Source: Labilibaculum sp. (lineage in GTDB: Bacteria > Bacteroidota > Bacteroidia > Bacteroidales > Marinifilaceae). Taken from it: 64,000 nucleotides of DNA. The translations under genes and the position numbers were made by a program. Of the stretch, positions 1 through 7,206 are shown piece by piece. A model generated the notes under the pieces. The model did not search any database, was not told the origin of the DNA, and saw only the letters and a list, made by a program, of their open reading frames with translations. How positions within the stretch are numbered: position 1 is the stretch's first letter; each line of letters begins with the position of its first letter. The stretch is taken from positions 1 to 64,000 of the forward strand of contig JAEINT010000009.1 in the NCBI GenBank assembly GCA_016342745.1. Direction: 5' to 3'.

Positions 1-73
1 ATACGAGACCCGTACGTACAGTGGTGTGAGAGGTTCTCCGCTAGGCTAATGGCCTAGCGGCTGCCTACTCGAT
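1..73 (+). other. 3' end of a group II intron (partial domain V and complete domain VI)
   Basis: The first ~27 bases (CGTACGTACAGTGGTG at 11-26) read like the 3' strand of a bacterial group II intron domain V. They are followed by a domain VI hairpin: GAGAGG (28-33) pairs with CCTACTC (64-70) leaving A67 bulged as the branch-point adenosine, and CCGCTAGGC pairs with GCCTAGCGG in the distal stem. The intron would end at AT (72-73), an AY terminus 6 nt after the bulged A. The 5' part of the intron and any reverse transcriptase lie left of the window. The DNA after it (74-333) has no gene I can support. Confidence 0.75.
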
Positions 74-333
74 TGTATGCTGGTGTTTATTCAAGGCTCA
101 TCAGTTTCAAGTTTAGCACTACTCTTTATTTATGTATCATAACGCACTGAAGTTGCTTGCGGAGCACAAATTTATTTTGTTTTTTTTGCGCGGGGGAAAA
201 CCCTAATGCCCTGTGGGCAAAACTGGGATGGCTTTGAAAGCTCTTTGGCAAGCCTTTTTAGCGCATTTTTCTTGCGCAGGCTTGCCAATGTGCTTACAAA
301 AAGGGAGGCAATTCCAAATCAGAATAACTACGT

Positions 334-2343
334 TTATCTTAAACCACTTAAAATATATTCATATATAATATTATTTTTATCCGATTTTGGATTTAAAAAG
401 CTTTTTGTAATATATTTTGGTTTCTCAATCATTTCCCTCCCTAACATTTCTTCTATGGTGTTGAAAAATGGTAAAGATGTCTTTCCTATTAATAAAGGAG
501 TCAGGTCATATTGATTTTCCCACAGTTTGAATATTTCTACAAACCCGCTTAAATATAGATAATCTTTTGTAAAACCTCCTCCTCGAAAGATTCTTGTGAC
601 GATAATATATGCATCGTTTTCATCTATATCATGTTCATTTACCAATGTGTTAAAACACTCTATAAAATCGGCACCACTGCACATCATGTCAACAATAATA
701 ACTCGTAAGGCAATTTTTTTTAAGCGTTTAAGAGTAATATTTCCACTTAAATACTCTGCCAAAATTGCCAAGCCTTCCTGAGTTTGAGTATTAACAGGTA
801 ATCCAAGGTTAAATATTTTAAGTTTTTGCATAGATGAATTCATAGTAGTAACCATATGAACACCTATTTCATGTTCAATCAATGCATTTAATTCTTTTTT
901 CCTAAAAGTAGAGTCGGGTTGAATCAATATTGTTTTTTTTGAGTTCAACACCATTACTTGAGATATCACTTTGCTGCTAAATTCTATCTTAGCATTAATA
1001 TCATAGTCATCTAATGCTGTTCTAAATACCTGCATAGCATCTTTAGCGTTATATACAGGCTCCCTCTTCGCTCCTCCAGGAATATCTGGCAAATGCATTA
1101 GGTATTCGGCATTTAACAAGTCCTTTTTAGATGGGCGCCCAAAATAACGAAGAGAATTATAAAGAAATTTTTTTGTGTTTATCGTACCGATTAAGTCAAG
1201 TTTATCTGTATAGGAATTAATTACCGATTCATACATATTTCTTATTGAAACATCATGAATTTCCTTAACAGGAATGCTAAGAATGTTTTGCTTATAGCTA
1301 AATGGATTAATCCTTACTGGTTGGTATTTGAACTTAGGAAGCTCCGTAAATTTAGAACGAAAAAATTTTCTTTTTTCAGATTTAGTATTTGTTGGATTTA
1401 CCGAAGCTAGAAGCTCAATGCTTCTTAAATAAGAAAATAAGGATTTGTCAATTTTTAATAATGAATTATCAATCGTTTTATCAAGGAGTTTAGGTGTAGA
1501 AACAAAATGCCAGTTTTTAAGATTTTGGCTAAACAAATTTGCATTGTTTAATATAGCTACCTTTAATTTCTGTTGTAATAATCTAATTACTTTTGGAAAA
1601 GCATCCCCATTTAATTCGTCGCAAAACACTTTTTTCACTTCTGTTGCAAGAACTAAGGTATGATTAAAGTTTTTTGTAATAAATTCTAAATTATAACCTC
1701 GCCCAAAAAAAACATCATTTTCATTGGCTATTATCGATGTTTGTGGCAAGCTAATTGAAGATAGTTCTGAGAGCCAATTATCGATATAAGGTTTAAATTT
1801 CTCCTTATCAATATTTTCGGTGCCTATATTGAATATAGGCACTTCTCTTTCCCATCTTTTATAATTGTAACTATGCAGGTCGTAAACAACACAACCTCCA
1901 AACATCGTTTCAATTTTACTAACTAAGGCACCAACTACCTTGAAATAATTAGCATGTTTAAGCTTTGAAACTTTAATTTCAGCATTAGTTAATTTTTTTT
2001 TCCATACTTTTTTATCCCAAGCTTCTTCATAAATGCAGTTGTCAGGAGAACGGTTTAAATCGTATTCAAATCTTGAATCTAAACCCACAATTGTAATGGG
2101 CATGGATGCAATAAAATCAGCAGTATGAGGGTCCTCTTCATACCATCGCTCATAATCTGAAAGTGCAATTTTATTTTTCAGTTCATTTCTTAATAAGCCC
2201 CCATTATGTATGGCAGTACAACAATAGGGTACATATTTATTTATTTTTACAATAAATCCTCCACTATCAGGCATTGCCTCAAAAGTTTCACCCTTATTTA
2301 TCTTGGATAAAATCTCATTTAGTGATAAACTAATTACTTTCAT
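334..2343 (-). CDS. N-formylglutamate amidohydrolase-like / QEGLA-motif (DUF1704) fusion protein
   Basis: This 669-aa protein has two parts. Residues ~20-260 resemble N-formylglutamate amidohydrolases (AIHNGG near 45, a conserved acidic stretch, YDLHSYN near 155). Residues ~290-669 are a DUF1704 / 'flavohemoglobin expression-modulating QEGLA motif' domain with HEIGVH near residue 490 and QEGLA near 521. DUF1704 is the family of the eukaryotic tyrosine carboxypeptidases MATCAP/TMCP, and the HExxxH motif fits a zinc metallopeptidase. The start overlaps the end of the upstream ATP-grasp gene by 14 bp, so the two are probably translationally coupled. Such pairs occur in many bacteria and have been proposed to build and trim a small peptide or modified amino-acid product. 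The substrate is unknown. No signal peptide is seen, so it is probably cytoplasmic. Confidence 0.85.
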   Translation of the reverse strand: MKVISLSLNEILSKINKGETFEAMPDSGGFIVKINKYVPYCCTAIHNGGLLRNELKNKIALSDYERWYEEDPHTADFIASMPITIVGLDSRFEYDLNRSPDNCIYEEAWDKKVWKKKLTNAEIKVSKLKHANYFKVVGALVSKIETMFGGCVVYDLHSYNYKRWEREVPIFNIGTENIDKEKFKPYIDNWLSELSSISLPQTSIIANENDVFFGRGYNLEFITKNFNHTLVLATEVKKVFCDELNGDAFPKVIRLLQQKLKVAILNNANLFSQNLKNWHFVSTPKLLDKTIDNSLLKIDKSLFSYLRSIELLASVNPTNTKSEKRKFFRSKFTELPKFKYQPVRINPFSYKQNILSIPVKEIHDVSIRNMYESVINSYTDKLDLIGTINTKKFLYNSLRYFGRPSKKDLLNAEYLMHLPDIPGGAKREPVYNAKDAMQVFRTALDDYDINAKIEFSSKVISQVMVLNSKKTILIQPDSTFRKKELNALIEHEIGVHMVTTMNSSMQKLKIFNLGLPVNTQTQEGLAILAEYLSGNITLKRLKKIALRVIIVDMMCSGADFIECFNTLVNEHDIDENDAYIIVTRIFRGGGFTKDYLYLSGFVEIFKLWENQYDLTPLLIGKTSLPFFNTIEEMLGREMIEKPKYITKSFLNPKSDKNNIIYEYILSGLR

Positions 2344-3361
2344 AGATATCTTCCGCTCTAAAATTATCTTTTTTCATTTTCATAACTGAAACGACCGTTT
2401 CCAAATAGTCGATAATTTTTGTTTGAATTTTTACGTTATTAAGTCGGTTGATATCAGTAATGGTTCCAGGACTTACAACATTAATTTCTACTAATTTGCT
2501 GCCAATTATATCTAAGCCAGCAAAGTATATTCCATCTTGAACTAATTTTTGTCCAATTTCATCGCACAAACGCTTATCTCCTTTGGTTAATTTGTAACGT
2601 TCCACCGTGCCGCCGGCGGATATGTTTGAGCGTGCATCTCCTTTTGCAGGAACTCTTCTAATGGCACCAATGGGTTTACCATTTAGCATTAATACTCTCA
2701 CATCGCCAAGTTCAGCACCTTCAATGTATTCTTGAAGAATAACATAGTTTGATTCATCTTTTGATTTATTAATATAAAAATCAAGCAAAGATTTTATATT
2801 GTGCATGGCAGATTTTTCAATTACAATAACACCTCTGCCTCCATAACCATCCAATGGCTTCAGAATCATTTTATCATCCTCTGATTCTTCGATAGTTTTC
2901 ATTAGGTAATCGATATTTTTCGATACATGTGTGGCTGGTATCAGTTCTTTTCGAGGGTCATAATAGGCGGCAGTATAAATTTTATTATTTGCCTCTCTTA
3001 GCCCGTCAATGGCGTTCATAATAAAGGTTTCATCTTTTATGGAATCCAAAAAATTAAGCACTAGAGGGTCAATTGGTGGATTGTCGCGCATAAATATCAC
3101 ATCAAAATCTTTTAACGGACGCATGCCTTTAGTAAATTTTGAATTGTGGTGAAAATTTGTCATACTTGCTGATACTGTATCCATTTTCTCAAATGTACTG
3201 CAATAGCCCAGTGTAACACTATCTCTGATTGTTAAGCTCTGAGGAGATGTAATTGCAACATCAAATTCTCTTTTAACACACTCGTGTACTAAGCGAATGG
3301 TTGAATCTTGTTTTGGGTTTAAGCTTTCCCAAGGGTACATTATAAAACAAATTTTCATCAT
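2330..3361 (-). CDS. GshB-like ATP-grasp ligase
   Basis: This 343-aa protein resembles prokaryotic glutathione synthetase (GshB). The N-terminal Rossmann-like part begins MKICFIMYPWESLNPKQDST and continues to DVIFMRDNPPIDP near 100, the GshB-type 'MRKDPP' motif. The ATP-grasp core follows, with KPLDGYGGRGVIVIE near 180-200 and NVVSPGTITDIN near 305, the acidic/Asn metal-binding end. GshB joins gamma-Glu-Cys to glycine using ATP, but this operon has no gshA and the partner is a DUF1704 fusion, so the product is more likely an unidentified amide-linked compound. It is first in a two-gene minus-strand operon and overlaps the next gene by 14 bp. The start could be the second Met (MKICF). The family is confident, the substrate is not. 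Confidence 0.85.
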   Translation of the reverse strand: MMKICFIMYPWESLNPKQDSTIRLVHECVKREFDVAITSPQSLTIRDSVTLGYCSTFEKMDTVSASMTNFHHNSKFTKGMRPLKDFDVIFMRDNPPIDPLVLNFLDSIKDETFIMNAIDGLREANNKIYTAAYYDPRKELIPATHVSKNIDYLMKTIEESEDDKMILKPLDGYGGRGVIVIEKSAMHNIKSLLDFYINKSKDESNYVILQEYIEGAELGDVRVLMLNGKPIGAIRRVPAKGDARSNISAGGTVERYKLTKGDKRLCDEIGQKLVQDGIYFAGLDIIGSKLVEINVVSPGTITDINRLNNVKIQTKIIDYLETVVSVMKMKKDNFRAEDIYESN

Positions 3362-4192
3362 TATCTTTTTTTTTCAAATGTACGATTTCAATTTATTTTA
3401 AAACGAGATGTGCATGAAAAAACAGCTCTTTTTCAAATTTTGGAAGTGAGTTGGCTTGTGCGATTTGTAAATGTGCTGTTTGTGGGGTGGCTCTATCCTT
3501 TTTTCTTTTGCGGGGAGGGGACAAAATAAATTCCCATCAAGTTTGCACCTAAATTTTCAACAAAGATTTTTCACACTTGCATACAACGGTATGGCGATAT
3601 GTTTCGTTACTTGTTTTGAAATATATCCGCCTGTTATCATCTGTTGGGCTGTGAATACCACTTAGGATAAATTATTTCAGCCCATTTAAAAATAATTTGT
3701 CCTATTTAAAATTTCATTCCCTTTTGTATTGTCTATACACCCGTGTATGGATCTGTTCAATGAGGGAAGAAGAGATTGCAACACTCCAGGATTCTTACCA
3801 TACTTGACTTTTATAAAAAAGTCTCGTAACTTCTCAAAGTCAAAAACGTTTTTACGTTCTGAATGTGTAACACTCACACGCTTCAAGCGTTGACTTTGAA
3901 GAACTTCGTTCTCAAGAATCCTTCCTTATCCCAATCCCTGAAATTTTATCTCAAACGCTCAAATTCACAGCACAATTGATGATTTAACTAGTTTATAACA
4001 ACAATATTGTTGTTATTTCTTATGTGTCAACATTATAGTTGTTGTTATCCCTCCCATACGGTATGCTAACAACAATTATAAAATATATTTAACAATACCA
4101 AAGCTAGTTAAATTCGCATAAGTATAAGGATGTCAAACTTGCCAAGTTTCTAATTGTGATACAATACACACTAATTTTGGCTTTAGGCTTCC
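3362..4192. other. Intergenic stretch with no supported gene
   Basis: Short open frames here have no Bacteroidota-like protein signature and overlap low-complexity DNA, so I call no gene. The visible structure is the cluster of ATAACAACAAT-type inverted repeats at 3995-4076, listed separately, and a short imperfect inverted repeat around 3896-3916 (AGAAC / GTTCT). Confidence 0.5.
3995..4076. repeat. Perfect 22-bp palindrome plus a spaced inverted repeat of the same motif
   Basis: Positions 3995-4016 form a perfect palindrome whose half-site is ATAACAACAAT. The same motif recurs as TTGTTGTTA at 4039-4047 and TAACAACAA at 4067-4075, inverted around a short imperfect palindrome (CATAC/GTATG, about 4055-4065). 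Four half-sites in 82 bp suggest an operator for a dimeric DNA-binding protein or a cruciform-forming site. No U-run follows, so a terminator is less likely. The target gene is unclear. Confidence 0.6.
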
Positions 4193-4630
4193 TGTTCGCT
4201 GTGGAATTTCATTTGTTCGCTCGGGAAGTGCAACTGTTCGCACAATAGGTCGTCTGCTACATCATAAAGTGCTTCTGCTACAAGCAAAATGTATTTCTGT
4301 TACAGGAGGTTTGTTCTTCTGCTACATGGGTAAAGGCTTCTGCTACATGCAAAGAGTCTTCTGCTACAGAGTAAATGTGTTTCTGCTACAGGAGGAATGC
4401 TCTTCTGCTACACGAGGAAAGCTTTCTGCTACATGCAAAGAGTCTTCTGCTACAGGTCAAATGTGTTTCTGCTACAAGGGGTTTGTTCTTCTGTTACATG
4501 GGTAAAGGCTTCTGCTACATGCAAAGAGTCTTCTGCTACAAGTCAAATGTGTTTCTGCTACAACGGGTTTGCTCTTCTGCTACACGAGGAAAGCTTTCTG
4601 CTACACAACAAATAGCGTCTGCTACGTGCA
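4193..4630. repeat. 21/22-bp tandem array (core TTCTGCTACA) with an 86-bp higher-order period
   Basis: From 4273 to 4617 the core TTCTGCTACA recurs with starts at 4273, 4295, 4317, 4338, 4359, 4381, 4403, 4424, 4445, 4467, 4489, 4510, 4531, 4553, 4575, 4596 and 4617 (the last as GTCTGCTACG). Spacing follows a strict 22,22,21,21 pattern, so four unit types form an 86-bp super-unit repeated four times. Upstream, degenerate units with TGTTCGC (4193, 4214, 4235) keep the same spacing. The linkers (such as ATGCAAAGAG and CGAGGAAAGC) recur in register. Three overlapping forward frames stay open only because the repeats lack stops, so I do not call them genes. The average of 21.5 bp is about two helical turns, so the cores would face the same side of DNA. 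Confidence 0.9.
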
Positions 4631-5143
4631 GAAGAGTATATGTGTTGTAGCAGATGAGGTAAATAGCCGAGCAGAAGAATGCAAATGGCGTGCAGCTATA
4701 CAATAACTTGTAAGAGAATGCATTCATTTGTGAGCAGAACATAAAAAAAGGGAAACATTTCTGTTTCCCCCTTTAGCTGCTTCATTTTTTATGTTGTGCT
4801 TACTTCTTTGGTTGTTTTAGGATAGATAGAGGAATCCTTTCTTTAAGTAATTCAGGTATAAATAGAATTGAGAAAATTTGATTGTTTTTTTATTGGTAGG
4901 AAGTAGTTTGAATTTGAGTAGTTATGATATGTATTAGGAGAGGAGGAAAAGAAAAGAATTCTTCTTATTGTTTAGTACTCTTGTTTTTATCTTAATTAGA
5001 GTGATGTTTTAGCTGTTTACAGAATTTTAAGTAAAACTTGTTTTATGCTTACTTTCCTATTCTTCAATTGCTAGGCTAGGGAAGTGGAGTTGCGAATGAT
5101 ATTTTGCAATATCGCCATGCTTTACTATTTTTACGGACCCTCT
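4631..5143. other. Intergenic stretch with an inverted array unit and the sigma-factor upstream region
   Basis: TGTAGCAGA at about 4645-4653 and GCAGAAGA at 4629-4636 and 4670-4677 are reverse-complement copies of the array core, so the array ends in inverted units that could fold back. The rest, up to the sigma-factor start, is AT-rich and I see no gene in it. It should contain the promoter of the sigma-factor gene, but no clear TAnnTTTG box was identified. Confidence 0.45.
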
Positions 5144-5698
5144 ATGAAAAACCAAGAACAAAATATCATTGAAAAATTACGATTTGGAGATGAATCAGGC
5201 TTGCGAGAAATGTTTGATTTGTACTACTCTCCATTGTGCATTTTTGCCTTAAAATATATTGATGCTTTCGATAAATCGGAGGATTTGGTGCAAGAGGTTT
5301 TTATTAATTTCTGGGAAAAGAATCGGGTCGCGCAGTTAAATGGATCGCTAAAATCTTACCTTTTTACGGCAGTAAAAAACAATGCACTGGCCTATATTCG
5401 TAAGAATAATAAATATTTACTGGAAGAGTTGAATGATGATATTGATCTGTTTGTTGAAGAATCCATTGATTCTGAAATGTTGGAGGATAAAAAGAAACAA
5501 CTCTACAAAGAATTAGATAATTTATCAGAAAACAATAGAAAGGTTTTTGAAGCTATTGTTTTTGAAAATTTGAAATATAAAGAAGTAGCAGAGATTCATG
5601 GTGTTTCGGTGAATACTGTAAAAACACAATTTTCCAGATCTTTAAAACAGCTTAGAGCTTCATTTACGATTATTATTCTACTCTTACTTCATTCATAG
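5144..5698 (+). CDS. ECF RNA polymerase sigma factor (FecI-like, Bacteroidota family)
   Basis: This ~184-aa protein has sigma-70 region 2 (DLYYSPLCIFALKYI, then SEDLVQEVFINFWEK) and region 4 (YKEVAEIHGVSVNTVKTQFSRSLKQL), the layout of Bacteroidota FecI-like sigma factors. An in-frame ATG lies 60 bp upstream, but the extra residues are hydrophobic and unlike the family, so I start at MKNQEQN (5144). It is followed by a FecR anti-sigma gene, then susC with an STN domain and susD. By family knowledge, substrate binding at the outer-membrane receptor signals through FecR to release this sigma factor, which then transcribes the transport genes. The unusual C-terminus (IIILLLLHS) is hydrophobic. 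Confidence 0.9.
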   Translation: MKNQEQNIIEKLRFGDESGLREMFDLYYSPLCIFALKYIDAFDKSEDLVQEVFINFWEKNRVAQLNGSLKSYLFTAVKNNALAYIRKNNKYLLEELNDDIDLFVEESIDSEMLEDKKKQLYKELDNLSENNRKVFEAIVFENLKYKEVAEIHGVSVNTVKTQFSRSLKQLRASFTIIILLLLHS

Positions 5699-5919
5699 GT
5701 GAAATAAAATCGATTTTGTTGATGTAAATATTTCTTAGGAATTTGATTTTAGAAAATCAAATTTCTTCTTGTTTATGGCTATTCCTGCCCAAAATGATTG
5801 AGTGGATAAAAAAATAATATTTTTTTTAATTTATCTGTCACCCATTTTAAGGTTCTTGAATCTTGATATTGATAATCACACACACTTATGAACTATTAAA
5901 ACCAATTGGTATTAAAAAA

Positions 5920-7095
5920 ATGCAAGAAAAAGAAGAACATATTATTCAATTAGCAATCGATTATTCGAAGGGGGAATTGTCGGTACAAGCTAAATTGGAA
6001 TTAGAGGAGCTTTTGGCAGAAAGCAAGGAGAATAGAAGCATTTTCGATTCTTATTGTGAGAAATACCATAAGGCTCGGTCGGTTGCTTTTCTAAGTCAAC
6101 TGGATGAGGAAAAGGCGTGGGGAAGAATAAGGGGATCAATTAAAAAGCCAGAAAAGAAATCACGAAAATTACATTTGTGGATTCCATATGCTGCAGCAAT
6201 AGCAATTCTGATTAGTGTTAGCACTTTCTTTTTAACACAGCATCAGGAAAAAATTCTTTCTTCGAAAGAATACAATTTTAGTGAACTAGCACAAGTAGGA
6301 AGTCGAAAGGCTTTTCTAACCCTTGCAAATGGATCTAAGGTTACTTTGCATGAAGAGATAGAGCAACAAATTGCTGAAGCTGATGGAACAAAAATCACAA
6401 AGGATTCGGCAAATAACATAACCTATTTGGCTAATGCGGATACAAAGCAAGAATTACTGTACAATACCATTAATGTTCCGCGAGGGGGAGAGTATTCCTT
6501 AACCTTATCGGATGGAACAAAGGTTTGGTTAAATTCCGATACTGAATTGCGTTATCCGGTGAAGTTCTCTAAAGATAAAAGAGATGTATACCTAGTAGGT
6601 GAGGCATATTTGGAAGTTGCTCATAATAAAGAAGCTCCTTTCACAGTTCACACGCACGATTCGGAAGTTGTTGTGTTGGGAACGAAATTTAATATTTCTT
6701 CTTATGAGGATCAGGAATTTATTGCAACAACCTTGGTTGAAGGAAGTGTGCAAATTAATAACCTGACCAGCACTGAGATCCTTGAACCAGGAGATCAGTC
6801 AATGATCATTCGAGGTTCTGCGCAAATTAATGTTGCAAAGGTAGATACAGGTTTGTATACCTCTTGGGTGAATGGAGTTTTCGAATTTGAAAATATGGAG
6901 TTGGAATACATTATGGCTCAATTGGGCAGATGGTACGATGTAAAATTCTTCTTTAAAGAGGAACAGCAAAAACACATCCGTTTTACCGGAGCCATTAAGC
7001 GTGATAAACCGTTTGAGTTTATGTTAGAAATGATAGAACAAGTTGAACAAGTAAAATTTTCAGTGAAAGATGAACATATAATAGTGGGTCGATAA
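5920..7095 (+). CDS. FecR-family anti-sigma factor
   Basis: This ~391-aa inner-membrane protein has a cytoplasmic N-terminal sigma-binding region, one transmembrane segment (IPYAAAIAILISVSTFFL, about residues 88-105), and a periplasmic FecR domain with the typical VPRGGEYSLTLSDGTKVWLN and GEAYLEVAHN stretches. A DUF4974-like C-terminal region follows (LEYIMAQLGRWYDVKFFF). I start at MQEKEEH (5920), because the 19 extra upstream residues are not typical of FecR. It sits between the sigma-factor gene and susC and should couple receptor occupancy to sigma-factor activity through the STN domain of the adjacent SusC. Confidence 0.92.
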   Translation: MQEKEEHIIQLAIDYSKGELSVQAKLELEELLAESKENRSIFDSYCEKYHKARSVAFLSQLDEEKAWGRIRGSIKKPEKKSRKLHLWIPYAAAIAILISVSTFFLTQHQEKILSSKEYNFSELAQVGSRKAFLTLANGSKVTLHEEIEQQIAEADGTKITKDSANNITYLANADTKQELLYNTINVPRGGEYSLTLSDGTKVWLNSDTELRYPVKFSKDKRDVYLVGEAYLEVAHNKEAPFTVHTHDSEVVVLGTKFNISSYEDQEFIATTLVEGSVQINNLTSTEILEPGDQSMIIRGSAQINVAKVDTGLYTSWVNGVFEFENMELEYIMAQLGRWYDVKFFFKEEQQKHIRFTGAIKRDKPFEFMLEMIEQVEQVKFSVKDEHIIVGR

Positions 7096-7120
7096 GAATC
7101 GATCAAAATATATAAATAAA

Positions 7121-7153
7121 AAAAACAGGAAATATTGGCCTATTTCCTGTTTT
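7121..7153 (+). terminator. Hairpin between fecR and susC
   Basis: AAACAGGAAATA (7123-7134) pairs with TATTTCCTGTTT (7141-7152) around a 6-nt loop, followed by a short T run. It looks like a rho-independent terminator, or a partial one separating the regulator genes from the transport operon. Confidence 0.75.
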
Positions 7154-7206
7154 AAGTCTAATCATTCTCATTGCATAAGCAATGAGTAAAACGTAACTCT
7201 AAAAAT

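Noticed and set aside
206-514. 102-aa plus-strand ORF near the left end
   Set aside because: Its 3' half is antisense to the well-supported QEGLA fusion gene and it has no recognisable domain.
4269-4742. Overlapping short ORFs rich in SAT, FCY and LLQ repeats
   Set aside because: They are open in three frames at once because the DNA repeat lacks stop codons. There is no start signal, domain or codon bias, so the DNA repeat itself is the feature.
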